Source: JAVBLK01 sp031553565 (GTDB lineage: Bacteria; Bacillota; Clostridia; Christensenellales; DUVY01). From it: a stretch of DNA of 59,385 bases. This document shows, piece after piece, positions 42,907-52,342 of this stretch (position 1 is the first letter of the stretch; every line of letters begins with the position of its first letter). Made by a program: the position numbers and the translations under genes. The notes beneath the pieces were generated by a model, which worked only from the letters and a program-made list of their open reading frames with translations, was not told where the DNA came from and searched no databases. The stretch is from NCBI GenBank assembly GCA_031553565.1, contig JAVBLK010000012.1, positions 1-59,385 on the forward strand, read 5' to 3'.

Positions 42907-44841
42907 ATGGGACTTAACTTAACGCGGAAAATAATCAAGGAGCACCTTGCGTCGGGTGTGATGAAGGCGGGGGAGACCGTCTCGATTCGGATCGACCAGA
43001 CGCTTACGCAGGACAGCACGGGCACAATGGCTTATTTGCAGTTTGAGGCGATGGATATCCCGCGCGTCAGGACAAAAAAATCGGTGGCGTATATCGACCA
43101 CAATACCCTGCAAACAGGATTCGAGAACGCCGACGACCATATGTACATACAGACAGTGGCGTTGTCCAAGGGCATTTCGGTGTCCAAGCCCGGCAACGGC
43201 ATCTGCCATCAGGTTCACCTTGAACGGTTCTCCGTTCCGGGCATGACCCTTTTGGGCAGCGACAGCCATACCCCGACCTGCGGCGGCATCGGGATGCTGG
43301 CGATCGGCGCGGGCGGCGTGGACGTGGCTGTCGCAATGGGCGGCGGCGAGTACTTTATCACCATGCCCGAAGTTGTCGAGGTCCGCCTGGAAAACCGCTT
43401 AAGGCCGTTCGTTGCAGCCAAGGATATCATCCTCGAGGTTTTGCGCGTCCTGACCGTAAAGGGCGGCGTAGGCCGCGTAATCGAGTATACAGGGCCGGGG
43501 GTATTGACGTTGACTGTGCCCGAGCGCGCAACTATCACCAATATGGGCGCGGAGCTGGGGGCGACCGCTTCTATTTTTCCGTCCGACAAGAACACCGAAA
43601 AGTTTCTGAAAGCGCAGGGGCGCGGAAAGGACTTTACCGGACTGTCCGCGGATCCGGACGCCGGGTACGATAAGACGATAATCATCGACCTTGATAAGCT
43701 GTGCCCTATGGCGGCGCAGCCGCACAGCCCCGACAACGTGGCAAAGGTTTCGGAGCTGAAGGATATCAGGGTCGATCAGGTCTGCATAGGCAGCTGCACA
43801 AACAGCTCGCTCCTCGATATGCTGCGCGCGGCGAAGATGTTAAAGGGCAGGACTGTCAGCCCTTCCGTCAGCTTTACCGTCAGCCCCGGCAGCCGTCAGG
43901 TCCTGTCGATGCTGTCAAAGTGCGGCGCGCTTACCGATATAATCGACAGCGGCGCAAGGATCCTTGAATGCGCCTGCGGCCCGTGCATCGGCATGGGGCA
44001 GTCGCCTAAGACCGACGCGGTATCGGTGCGCAGCTTTAACCGCAACTTTTACGCAAGGACGGGAACGCAGAGCGCGAAGGTCTATCTTACCGGCGTGGAA
44101 ACGGCGGTGGCAAGCGCGATAACGGGATATCTTACCGACCCGACAGAGCTGTTCAAGGATGCGGGAAGCGGCTTTCTGGATATTCCCGAAATAAAGGAAT
44201 TTACCGTAAACGACAGCCTTATCCTTAATCCGGAGGATTACAAGGACGTACAGGTCGTGCGCGGCCCGAATATAAAGCCTTTCCCTGTAAACGTTGCCCT
44301 GGCAAAGGATGTTTCGGGCGAGGTCCTGATAAAGCTGCCCGACAATATTACGACCGACCATATCATGCCCTCGGACAGCAGGCTTTTGCCATACCGCAGC
44401 AATATCCCGTACCTCAGCAATTACTGCTTATCGACGGTTGACAAGGAATTTCCAAAACGCGCGCTTGAAAAGAAGGGCGGCATAGTCATAGCGGGTGAAA
44501 ATTACGGCCAGGGCTCGTCAAGGGAACACGCCGCGCTGGCGCCCTTATATTTAGGCATCAGAGCGGTCGTCGCAAAATCCTTTGCGCGTATACACCGCGA
44601 CAACCTCATCAACAGCGGGATAGTGCCGCTTACCTTCAAGTCGGCGGCGGACTATGACGCGATAAAACAGGGCGATATGCTTATTATCGAAAACATACAC
44701 GGGCAGCTTGAAAAAGTAGAAATAACAGTAAAGAACGTCACCACGGGCAAAGCCTTTACAGCCGCCCTCGATATATCGCGGCGGCAGACAGAGATGCTGA
44801 AGGCGGGCGGTTTACTGAACTACACCAAGCTTAAATCATAA
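42907..44841 (+). CDS. Aconitate hydratase, Aquifex-type
   Basis: 644 aa. Isomerises citrate to isocitrate with a [4Fe-4S] cluster. Residues 1-430 are the cluster domain: D-H-N-T, S-D-S-H-T-P-T, G-S-C-T-N-S and C-G-P-C-I-G-M-G supply substrate contacts and the three Cys ligands. Residues about 460-640 are the swivel domain with D-H-I-M-P and G-E-N-Y-G-Q-G-S-S-R-E-H-A. The short length and domain order resemble the putative Aquifex-type aconitases rather than AcnA (about 900 aa). A related dehydratase function (homoaconitase, isopropylmalate isomerase) is less likely since the two domains are fused. AAGGA precedes the start. Confidence 0.88.
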   Translation: MGLNLTRKIIKEHLASGVMKAGETVSIRIDQTLTQDSTGTMAYLQFEAMDIPRVRTKKSVAYIDHNTLQTGFENADDHMYIQTVALSKGISVSKPGNGICHQVHLERFSVPGMTLLGSDSHTPTCGGIGMLAIGAGGVDVAVAMGGGEYFITMPEVVEVRLENRLRPFVAAKDIILEVLRVLTVKGGVGRVIEYTGPGVLTLTVPERATITNMGAELGATASIFPSDKNTEKFLKAQGRGKDFTGLSADPDAGYDKTIIIDLDKLCPMAAQPHSPDNVAKVSELKDIRVDQVCIGSCTNSSLLDMLRAAKMLKGRTVSPSVSFTVSPGSRQVLSMLSKCGALTDIIDSGARILECACGPCIGMGQSPKTDAVSVRSFNRNFYARTGTQSAKVYLTGVETAVASAITGYLTDPTELFKDAGSGFLDIPEIKEFTVNDSLILNPEDYKDVQVVRGPNIKPFPVNVALAKDVSGEVLIKLPDNITTDHIMPSDSRLLPYRSNIPYLSNYCLSTVDKEFPKRALEKKGGIVIAGENYGQGSSREHAALAPLYLGIRAVVAKSFARIHRDNLINSGIVPLTFKSAADYDAIKQGDMLIIENIHGQLEKVEITVKNVTTGKAFTAALDISRRQTEMLKAGGLLNYTKLKS

Positions 44842-44935
44842 TTATAACCAACCTTATTTTCTTTTTCCCCCGGGCGGTTTTCTTTTGACGGGTTTACGGA
44901 GACTGCCTTAAAGAAAAAAGCCCGAAGGAGCAAAA

Positions 44936-46672
44936 ATGCTTATAAGCAAGCTTGTATGCGAACGCACCAAGGAGACGCCGGCGGATATAACCATCAGGAG
45001 CCACGGCTATCTTGTCAGGGCGGGCTATATCAAACCGGTCACCACGGGTATATACACGCTGAGTATGCCGGCGAAGCGTATCGTGGAAAAGATACAGAAC
45101 ATCATCCGTCAGGAGATGGACGCAGTCGAGGGGCAGGAGGTCTTGTTCCCGGTTACAATGCCCGCCGAATTATGGCAGGAGTCGGGCAGGTACAGCTCGA
45201 TCGGCGAGGAGATGGGGCGGTTCAAGGACAGGAACCAGCGCGACATGGTCCTCGGAATGACGCACGAGGAGGCGGCCGTGCATCTTGCCCGCAACTGGAT
45301 ATCCTCATACAACCAGCTGCCGTGCATGATATACCAGATGCAGACAAAGTTCCGCGACGAGGCGAGGCCGCGCGCGGGGCTTATAAGAGTGCGCGAATTC
45401 ACAATGAAGGACGCATACTCCTTCCACGAAACACAGGCGGATCTTTTGAAGTATTATGACCGCGTATATAAGGCTTACGAGCGCATCTTTGCCCGTATCG
45501 GGATGAAAAAAGTGATCGCCGTCAAGTCCGACACAGGCATGATGGGCGGCAGCGAGGCGCACGAATTTATGCTGCTGACCCCCATCGGCGAGGATACCCT
45601 GGCCATATGCCCGCATTGCGGCTACAAGGCGAATATGGAGGTCGCGGACGGCGCGCTCGACAAGACGGACTATATTCCCTGCGGCGCGGCAGCCGAGGTC
45701 TATACGGGCAACGCAAAGGAGATTGCCGAGGTATGCAAGTACCTTGATATACCGCCTGAAAGGACGATAAAGGCGGTCAGCTTCGCGATAAAGGGCGACG
45801 GGAACAGGGGCGTGCTGGTCTTTTTGCGCGGCGATCTGGAGGTCAACGAGGCCAAGTTGAAGCGCGTTATAAAGGCCAATATCGTGCCCAACGACCTAAA
45901 GGACAGCGCGCAGCTTGTCGCGGGCAATATCGGCCCGGCAGGGCTTGACCTAAAAAACACCGTCATCGTTTACGACCGCTCGATAAAGGGAGCGAAGGGT
46001 ATGGTGACGGGCGCGAATAAAGCCGATTATCACATTAAGGATTTCGACGTTGCAAGAGACATAAAGGTAAAGGAATTCTTTGACGTCGCCAAGGTCAAGG
46101 AAGGCGCGGCGTGCCTTAAATGCGGCGCGCCGCTGGCCTTAGAGAACGGCATCGAGGTCGGGAATATATTTCAGTTAGGGACCAAGTATACCGCGGCCAT
46201 GGGCATGAGCGTTTCGGGCCGCGACGGAAAGGCGTTCACGCCGATAATGGGCTGCTACGGCATAGGGGTGGGCAGGGCGCTGGCGTCGGTCGCAGAGGAG
46301 CTTTCTGACGACAAGGGGCTTGTCTTTCCCGTACAGGTCGCGCCGTGGCACGTGTACCTGGCGGCCTTACGCACCGACGACCTTGAGGTCAAGAAAACGG
46401 CGGATAAGCTGTATAAGGAGCTTACAAGGGCGGGCGTAGAAACATTGTACGACGACAGGCCGGTTTCTCCCGGCGTCAAGTTTGCCGACAGCGAGCTGAT
46501 GGGTATCCCGTACCGCGTGGTAATAAGCCCGAGGGGGCTTGAGAGCGGACAGGCCGAGGTCGTAAACCGGGAAACGGGCGGGAAGGAATTTATCCCTGCC
46601 GGCGAAATTGTAAGGACGATGAAAAAGCGTATAAACGACGCGGTAAAGGCGTCGAAGAAAACGAAAAAGTAA
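44936..46672 (+). CDS. proS: Prolyl-tRNA synthetase, bacterial type
   Basis: 578 aa. Class II synthetase. Motif 2 region F-R-D-E-A-R-P-R-A-G-L-I-R-V-R-E-F-T-M-K-D-A-Y-S (split here by family boxes), motif 3 G-C-Y-G-I-G-V-G-R, and an inserted editing domain at about 225-400 that marks the bacterial form. The C-terminal anticodon-binding domain follows (about 475-565). GAAGGAG lies 7-8 nt before ATG. No T-box leader was recognised in the 94-nt gap. Confidence 0.95.
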   Translation: MLISKLVCERTKETPADITIRSHGYLVRAGYIKPVTTGIYTLSMPAKRIVEKIQNIIRQEMDAVEGQEVLFPVTMPAELWQESGRYSSIGEEMGRFKDRNQRDMVLGMTHEEAAVHLARNWISSYNQLPCMIYQMQTKFRDEARPRAGLIRVREFTMKDAYSFHETQADLLKYYDRVYKAYERIFARIGMKKVIAVKSDTGMMGGSEAHEFMLLTPIGEDTLAICPHCGYKANMEVADGALDKTDYIPCGAAAEVYTGNAKEIAEVCKYLDIPPERTIKAVSFAIKGDGNRGVLVFLRGDLEVNEAKLKRVIKANIVPNDLKDSAQLVAGNIGPAGLDLKNTVIVYDRSIKGAKGMVTGANKADYHIKDFDVARDIKVKEFFDVAKVKEGAACLKCGAPLALENGIEVGNIFQLGTKYTAAMGMSVSGRDGKAFTPIMGCYGIGVGRALASVAEELSDDKGLVFPVQVAPWHVYLAALRTDDLEVKKTADKLYKELTRAGVETLYDDRPVSPGVKFADSELMGIPYRVVISPRGLESGQAEVVNRETGGKEFIPAGEIVRTMKKRINDAVKASKKTKK

Positions 46673-46735
46673 ATCGGAAAAGTAAAGTAACCGCCGGTTC
46701 TCATTCGATCGCGGTTTTGTAGGAAGGATTATATT

Positions 46736-47236
46736 ATGAATAAGCTTGATTCCGACATTTTAAAGCTTTTAAACGAAGACTCGCGCTACACTGCGGAAAA
46801 AATCGCCGTGATGCTGGGCAAAGACAGGGCCGAAATAAGCGCGGCGATATCTGCCATGGAAAAGCAGGGGATCATCGTGAAGTATAATACGGTCATAAAC
46901 GCCGATAAATTAGACGATACCCTGGTGCAGGCATGGATAGAGGTGCGCGTCACCCCGCAAAGGAATTTCGGCTTTGACAGTATTGCCGAGCAGATCTATC
47001 AATTTGCCGAGGTCAAGGATCTGTACCTTATGAGCGGCGGCTTCGATCTGGCGGTCCTTGTCGAGGGCAAATCCCTGCGCGAGGTTGCGATGTTCGTATC
47101 CGAAAAGCTGTCGCTGATGGATACGGTAACGGGCACGTCCACGCATTTTATCCTGAAGAAATACAAGCAGGGCGGCGTTATCGTGGAAGGGAACAACGAT
47201 AAAGAGGGGCGCCGCAGGATCTCGGTACACGCTTAA
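46736..47236 (+). CDS. Lrp/AsnC-family regulator
   Basis: 166 aa. N-terminal helix-turn-helix (L-D-S-D-I-L-K-L-L-N-E-D-S-R, then the recognition helix about 28-45) and a C-terminal RAM/ligand domain (about 65-150) with L-M-S-G-G-F-D-L-A-V-L-V. Lrp proteins sense amino acids and form octamers on DNA. It lies 15 nt before an aminotransferase gene, so it probably regulates that operon. GGAAGG ribosome-binding site. Confidence 0.88.
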   Translation: MNKLDSDILKLLNEDSRYTAEKIAVMLGKDRAEISAAISAMEKQGIIVKYNTVINADKLDDTLVQAWIEVRVTPQRNFGFDSIAEQIYQFAEVKDLYLMSGGFDLAVLVEGKSLREVAMFVSEKLSLMDTVTGTSTHFILKKYKQGGVIVEGNNDKEGRRRISVHA

Positions 47237-47251
47237 ATTGCGGACAAAAGA

Positions 47252-48439
47252 ATGGATAAGTTAGATTATAAAAAATATATCAGTAAGCGGGCGGTGGATC
47301 TGCCGGCCAGCGGTATCAGGAAGTTTTTCGATTTGGTCAGCGAGATGCCCGACGCGATTTCGTTAGGGGTGGGCGAGCCTGATTTCATTACGCCCTGGGG
47401 CATACGCGACGCGGCGATAAAATCGATACAAAAGGGCTATACCCGCTACACCTCCAACAAGGGGCTGCCGCAGCTGCGGGAAAATATCGCGGGGTATTTA
47501 AAGAACCGCTTTTCCCTTTCTTATGACCCCGATAAGGAGGTCATGGTGACGATAGGCGCCAGCGAGGCCATCGACCTTGCGATAAGGGCGGTATGCGACC
47601 CGGGCGACGAGGTGCTGATCCCCGCGCCCAGCTATGTTTCCTACGCGCCGCTAGTATCTATCGCGGGCGGCGTCCCCGTGTGCATTGACATGCGCGAGGA
47701 GGACGAGTTCCGGCTGACGGCGGACGCGCTCTTAAAGGCGGTCACTAAAAAAACCAAGGCGCTTATTTTGCCGTACCCCAACAATCCTACCGGCGCGGTA
47801 ATGGAAAAGCAGCACCTCTTAGAGTTGACGCCGCTTATAAAAAAACACGACCTGATCGTGATCAGCGACGAGATTTATGCCGAGCTTACCTACGAGGGGC
47901 AGCATACCAGTATCGCGGCTTTGCCGGGCATGCGGGAGCGGACGGTACATATCAACGGATTTTCCAAGTCGTTCGCGATGACGGGCTGGCGCGTCGGCTT
48001 TATCGCCGCGCCGGAAGAGCTGCTTGTCCCTATGTACAAGATACACCAGTACTGCATAATGTGCGCACCGACGGCCAGCCAGTACGCCGCGCTGTTCGCC
48101 CTGACCCAGGGGGCGAAGGAGGACTACGCCACTATCGCGGAAATGCGCGACGAGTACGACATGCGCCGCCGCTTTTTGGTAAAGGCGTTCCGCGATATGG
48201 GCTTTTCGTGCTTTAACCCGCGCGGCGCGTTCTATGTGTTCCCCAACGTTTCGCATACCGGCCTTTCCGGCGAGCAGTTTGCGACCCGGCTTTTACAAAA
48301 GCGCGGCGTCGCGGTCATTCCGGGCAGCGCGTTCGGCAGCAGCGGCGACAGCTTTGTGCGCTGCTGTTACGCCACGGGCATGAAGGACCTGCACACGGCG
48401 GTCGAAAGGATCGAGAGGTTTATTAAAGAGGATATTTAG
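47252..48439 (+). CDS. PLP-dependent aminotransferase, class I/II
   Basis: 395 aa. G-V-G-E-P-D-F near the start, P-Y-P-N-N-P-T-G-A (substrate loop), S-D-E-I-Y (PLP Asp) and S-K-S-F-A-M-T-G-W-R with the PLP-binding Lys define fold type I aminotransferases of the AspC/PatA group. Substrate is likely an aromatic or dicarboxylic amino acid. Pairing with an Lrp gene suggests amino-acid-controlled expression. Confidence 0.9.
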   Translation: MDKLDYKKYISKRAVDLPASGIRKFFDLVSEMPDAISLGVGEPDFITPWGIRDAAIKSIQKGYTRYTSNKGLPQLRENIAGYLKNRFSLSYDPDKEVMVTIGASEAIDLAIRAVCDPGDEVLIPAPSYVSYAPLVSIAGGVPVCIDMREEDEFRLTADALLKAVTKKTKALILPYPNNPTGAVMEKQHLLELTPLIKKHDLIVISDEIYAELTYEGQHTSIAALPGMRERTVHINGFSKSFAMTGWRVGFIAAPEELLVPMYKIHQYCIMCAPTASQYAALFALTQGAKEDYATIAEMRDEYDMRRRFLVKAFRDMGFSCFNPRGAFYVFPNVSHTGLSGEQFATRLLQKRGVAVIPGSAFGSSGDSFVRCCYATGMKDLHTAVERIERFIKEDI

Positions 48440-48466
48440 CGGGGGCAGAGAGGCAGTTGCAAGTCA

Positions 48467-48490
48467 AGTAAACGCTGTTCAGCGTTTACT
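48467..48490. repeat. Fold-back of MITE termini
   Basis: AGTAAACGCTG (48467-48477), TT, CAGCGTTTACT (48480-48490), a perfect 11-bp inverted repeat. The arms equal the terminal repeats of the MITE-like family, so this looks like two ends joined without a body. It also lies soon after the aminotransferase stop codon. Confidence 0.6.
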
Positions 48491-48576
48491 AAAGCGTGCG
48501 CCCTGTGACATTGAAAAGTAAGCGGTACCGGCGGGGCCGCAACTGACCGCCCGGCGGATGCTGCCGGACTTTTTGA

Positions 48577-48605
48577 TTGACTTTACGCATACAATGGTAT
48601 ATAAT
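48577..48605 (+). promoter_or_regulatory. Strong promoter of greA
   Basis: TTGACT (48577-48582), 17 nt, TATAAT (48600-48605), one mismatch from consensus. The transcript would carry a leader of about 200 nt. Confidence 0.75.
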
Positions 48606-48670
48606 GACAACGCAAAGTAAATAATATATGCCGAAAGCGCAAATCTTGTCTGCGCCTTTTCTATTTTATA

Positions 48671-48723
48671 AGGCATAATATGCCGTGTGACGCGTTTTAA
48701 TTACCCGCAATAGTGCGGGTAAT
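48671..48723 (+). promoter_or_regulatory. Structured greA leader
   Basis: Within the greA leader, GGCATA-A-TATGCC (about 48672-48684) and ATTACCCGC-AATAGT-GCGGGTAAT (48700-48708 with 48715-48723) can form hairpins. The second is followed by an A/T-rich stretch. They may form an attenuator or stabilise the leader; no known class was recognised. Confidence 0.4.
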
Positions 48724-48809
48724 ATTATTAAAGACAGGGCGAAAAGGGCAGGGTTTTGCAAAAGTCCGGCTTAAATACAGGCTTACCTGAAGGAGGGTAA
48801 TGATACAAA

Positions 48810-49277
48810 ATGGCCAACGAAGTAATTCTAACGACAGAGGGGAAGAAACTGCTGGAGGAGCGGCTCGACAAGCTGAAGGTCTTTTCCAGGCAGGAAGTTG
48901 CCGAAAAGATCAAAATCGCGCGCGAGTTCGGCGATATCAGCGAGAACGCCGAATATGACGCGGCAAAGGAAGAGCAGGCGATGATCGAGGGCGAGATCTT
49001 AGAGATCGAGGCCAAGCTGCGTTCCGCCGTCATGATCGACGACAAGGTCGAAACGTCCGTTGTCAACATCGGCAATACCGTGAAGATACATGATATCGAT
49101 TTTAACGAGGACGTCGAGTATAAGATAGTGGGGACCGCCGAGGCCGACAGCAAGACGGGCAAGATCAGCAATGAGTCGCCCGTGGGCAAGGCTCTCTTGG
49201 GGCGCAAGAAAAACGATATCGTCGAGGTCGCCGCTCCGCAGGGAAAATTCAAGCTGAAAATACTTAAAATTTCATAA
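48810..49277 (+). CDS. greA: Transcription elongation factor GreA
   Basis: 155 aa, standard length. N-terminal coiled coil (about 10-75), with the acidic tip G-D-I-S-E-N-A-E-Y-D that reaches the polymerase active site, and a C-terminal FKBP-like domain (about 80-155). Rescues backtracked RNA polymerase by stimulating transcript cleavage. GAAGGAGGG ribosome-binding site about 15 nt upstream. Confidence 0.95.
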   Translation: MANEVILTTEGKKLLEERLDKLKVFSRQEVAEKIKIAREFGDISENAEYDAAKEEQAMIEGEILEIEAKLRSAVMIDDKVETSVVNIGNTVKIHDIDFNEDVEYKIVGTAEADSKTGKISNESPVGKALLGRKKNDIVEVAAPQGKFKLKILKIS

Positions 49278-49468
49278 GGCTTTCGCTTTTTTCTTTAGGG
49301 CGTCCGTCAGGGCGGCCCGACGAAAGAAACCGGCGAAGGGAAAAGAAAAAAGAGATATTGGATTTTAAAAAAACGGTCGGAAAAGAAAAAAGCGGATTTC
49401 AGCAGAAATCATTGCTGAAAGAAACGGACAAGCCTTTCGTTTACTGATAAATAATATAGGATTTGCAA

Positions 49469-50971
49469 ATGGATATCGATAACGAACAGAAAATCGAGCT
49501 TACCGAGGAAGAGTACGCCGAGGTCGTAAAGGTGCGCCGCGAAAAGCTGAGCGCGCTTAACGCCGAGGGCATCGACCCGTATGCGGCTACAAAGTATAAG
49601 AAAACCGCCTATGCGGCGGGGATCCTGGGCGACTTTGTAAGGTACGAGAATAAAAAGGTATCTATCGCGGGGCGTATGACAGGGAAGCGCATTATGGGCA
49701 AGGCCTCGTTTGCGCATATCCTGGACTCCACCGGCGCGATACAGATATACGTCAAGACCGACGAGGTGGGGGACAAGGAATACGACGCCTTCAAGAAATA
49801 CGATATAGGCGATATTTTGGGCGTTACGGGCGTTGTGTTCGTCACGCACAAGGGCGAGATCAGCGTGAAAGCGGCAAAAATCGTCTTGCTTTCCAAATCA
49901 CTTTTGCCGTTGCCTGAAAAGTGGCACGGGCTGAAGGATACTGACCTCCGCTACCGCCAGCGTTACGTCGACCTTATCGCAAATCCCGAGGTCAAGGAGA
50001 CCTTTATTATCCGCAGCAGGATAATACAGGCGGTACGCAAATTTCTGGATAAGGAAGGGTTTATCGAGGTCGAAACGCCGATCCTGAATTCGATCGCGGG
50101 CGGCGCGTCGGCAAGGCCTTTCGTGACGCACCACAATACCCTCGATATCGATATGTACCTGCGTATCGCGCCGGAGCTGTACTTAAAAAGGCTGATCGTC
50201 GGCGGGTTCGAAAAAGTTTACGAGCTTGGCAAGATGTTTAGAAACGAGGGGATGAGCGTAAAGCATAACCCTGAGTTCACGATGATGGAGCTCTATCAGG
50301 CGTACGCCGACTACAACGACATGATGGACATCACCGAACGGCTTTACGCAAGCATATTAAAAACGCTCGGCCTGCCGCTTATAATAAACTATCAGGGCAC
50401 CGACATAAACCTTTCCAGCCCGTGGCAGCGGCTTACCATGGTCGAGGCCGTCAAAAAGTACACCGGGCTTGACTTTGATAAAATGGACTATAAAACCGCG
50501 CTGGAGGCGGTCAAGGAAGCGGGCGGCGTACCCTTAAAGGGCGCGGACACGTGGGGCAGGCTGCTTTACGCGGTATTTGATACCAAGGTAGAATCGCAGC
50601 TTATCGACCCCGTATTCATCTATGACTATCCGGTCGAGGAATCGCCGCTGGCCAAGAAAAAAGCGTCCGACCCGCGGCTTACGGAGAGATTCGAGTTCTT
50701 CATCTACGCGCGCGAGATGGGCAACGCTTACAGCGAGCTGAACGACCCTATCGACCAGAAGGAACGTTTTATGGCGCAGGCGGCGCTGCGTAAGGCCGGA
50801 AACGACGAGGCGCAGATGACAGACGACGACTTCGTCAACGCGCTGGAGTACGGTATGCCGCCTACGGGCGGGCTTGGGGTAGGCCTCGACAGGCTGATAA
50901 TCCTGCTTACGAACAGTCCGTCTATCAGGGATATCATACTGTTCCCTACAATGAAACCGCTTAAGAAATAA
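49469..50971 (+). CDS. lysS: Lysyl-tRNA synthetase, class II
   Basis: 500 aa from ATG at 49469, with AGGA 7 nt upstream; a TTG at 49463 would add two residues. OB-fold anticodon domain (about 60-165), then the catalytic domain: V-E-T-P-I-L, F-R-N-E-G (motif 2) and G-L-G-V-G-L-D-R-L (motif 3). Charges tRNA-Lys. No T-box leader recognised. Followed after 12 nt by the decarboxylase gene. Confidence 0.95.
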   Translation: MDIDNEQKIELTEEEYAEVVKVRREKLSALNAEGIDPYAATKYKKTAYAAGILGDFVRYENKKVSIAGRMTGKRIMGKASFAHILDSTGAIQIYVKTDEVGDKEYDAFKKYDIGDILGVTGVVFVTHKGEISVKAAKIVLLSKSLLPLPEKWHGLKDTDLRYRQRYVDLIANPEVKETFIIRSRIIQAVRKFLDKEGFIEVETPILNSIAGGASARPFVTHHNTLDIDMYLRIAPELYLKRLIVGGFEKVYELGKMFRNEGMSVKHNPEFTMMELYQAYADYNDMMDITERLYASILKTLGLPLIINYQGTDINLSSPWQRLTMVEAVKKYTGLDFDKMDYKTALEAVKEAGGVPLKGADTWGRLLYAVFDTKVESQLIDPVFIYDYPVEESPLAKKKASDPRLTERFEFFIYAREMGNAYSELNDPIDQKERFMAQAALRKAGNDEAQMTDDDFVNALEYGMPPTGGLGVGLDRLIILLTNSPSIRDIILFPTMKPLKK

Positions 50972-50983
50972 CTGGTAGTATAA

Positions 50984-52342
50984 GTGAGAATAACAAAAGA
51001 ATTTAAAACGCCTACGCCCGTGCTGGATATGGTTTTGGAGTACGCAGGAAAGAAGCCGTACCGTTTCCACACGCCGGGGCATAAGGGGATAATCGGCTAT
51101 CACGATTTTTTCCGGCTGGATATGACCGAGCTGCTGTTTTCGGATACGCTGCACAACCCGAAGGGCGCGATCGCGGAGGGCGAGCGGCTGGCCGCCGAGT
51201 TTTACGGCAGCTACCGCACGCATTTTTTAATAAACGGCGCGTCAAGCGGCGTCGTGGGCGCGATCCTGGGCGTTAAGGAATACACGGGCGGCGGCAGGCT
51301 GATCGTGGCGCGCCACTCGCACAAGTCCATATATAACGGCTGTATGCTGGCCGGGATCGAGCCCGTAATCGTCGAAAACGAGAGCGTCGGCGATATCAAC
51401 GTGCCGCTGTCCGCCCAGCAGATAGAGGAAGCTATTTTAAGCAACCCGGACGCGGTAGGCGTATTCACCAGCCACCCCAACTATTACGGCATGTGCCGCG
51501 ACATCCTTTCGATCGAAAAGGTAGTAAGGAAATACAATAAGCTGTTTCTTGTCGATCAGGCCCACGGCGCGCATTTTGCGGCCAGCGACCTTTTGCCGGT
51601 CTCGGCAAGCGGGCTTGCGGACGCATGTGTGGACAGCGCGCACAAGACGCTGCCCGCGCTGACCCAGGCGGCATTCTTAAACGTTAACCACCCCGGGTTA
51701 GGCGATGCGATCAGCAGCAGCTTGAATGTTATCAACAGCACCAGCCCGTCGTATTTACTGATGGCCAGCCTTGATTATGCAAGGGCGTATGCGACAGACA
51801 GCGCCGGGCGGTATAAGGAGCTGAAGCTGCTTTTGGACAAGCTGAAGGCCAAGCACCGGGGGATGTTCGTCAACAACGACGATTTTACCCGGCTTGTGCT
51901 GGACGTATCCTCCTTGGGGATCAGCGGCAGGACTGCCGAAAGATATTTCAATTCGATCAATATTTATCCGGAATTTGCCGACAGCCGGTACTGCGTGTTT
52001 ATAATAAGCCTTGCCGATAACCGGCGCACTATCGCCGCCCTGTCGCAGGGGATCGACAAGCTTTATGAGGCGGACTTAGCGCCGGAGAGAGCGTTTGTCG
52101 GCCGCAGGGTTTCCGGGGTGCGGAGCGCCAAGTTCACCAGTATTGCCGCCAGCGATACCGAAATGATACCGTTTTCTGACAGCGAAGGGCGCATCTGCTG
52201 CAACGAGGTCGGCTTTTTCCCGCCGTGCCTGCCTATTTTAGTGCGCGGCGAGATCATCACGCGCGAGATAATAGATTACGTGTCGGCCAATATAGACAAC
52301 ACGTTCGGGCTTTACGGCGACAAGATAACGGTGGTCAAATGA
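50984..52342 (+). CDS. Orn/Lys/Arg decarboxylase-family protein
   Basis: 452 aa. GTG start without a clear ribosome-binding site. Fold type I PLP enzyme: F-H-T-P-G-H-K-G, T-H-F-L-I-N-G-A-S-S-G, V-D-Q-A-H-G-A-H-F and D-S-A-H-K-T-L-P-A-L-T-Q with the PLP-binding Lys. Short form like Bacillus YaaO, lacking the large N-terminal wing of inducible decarboxylases. Probably makes a diamine or agmatine; substrate unknown. Overlaps tmk by ATGA. First gene of the yaaO-tmk-darA-holB-ricT block. Confidence 0.88.
   Translation: MRITKEFKTPTPVLDMVLEYAGKKPYRFHTPGHKGIIGYHDFFRLDMTELLFSDTLHNPKGAIAEGERLAAEFYGSYRTHFLINGASSGVVGAILGVKEYTGGGRLIVARHSHKSIYNGCMLAGIEPVIVENESVGDINVPLSAQQIEEAILSNPDAVGVFTSHPNYYGMCRDILSIEKVVRKYNKLFLVDQAHGAHFAASDLLPVSASGLADACVDSAHKTLPALTQAAFLNVNHPGLGDAISSSLNVINSTSPSYLLMASLDYARAYATDSAGRYKELKLLLDKLKAKHRGMFVNNDDFTRLVLDVSSLGISGRTAERYFNSINIYPEFADSRYCVFIISLADNRRTIAALSQGIDKLYEADLAPERAFVGRRVSGVRSAKFTSIAASDTEMIPFSDSEGRICCNEVGFFPPCLPILVRGEIITREIIDYVSANIDNTFGLYGDKITVVK

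Noticed and set aside
44842..44935. T-box leaders for proS or lysS
   Set aside because: The gap before proS is too short, and neither it nor the 185 nt before lysS has a recognisable T-box sequence.
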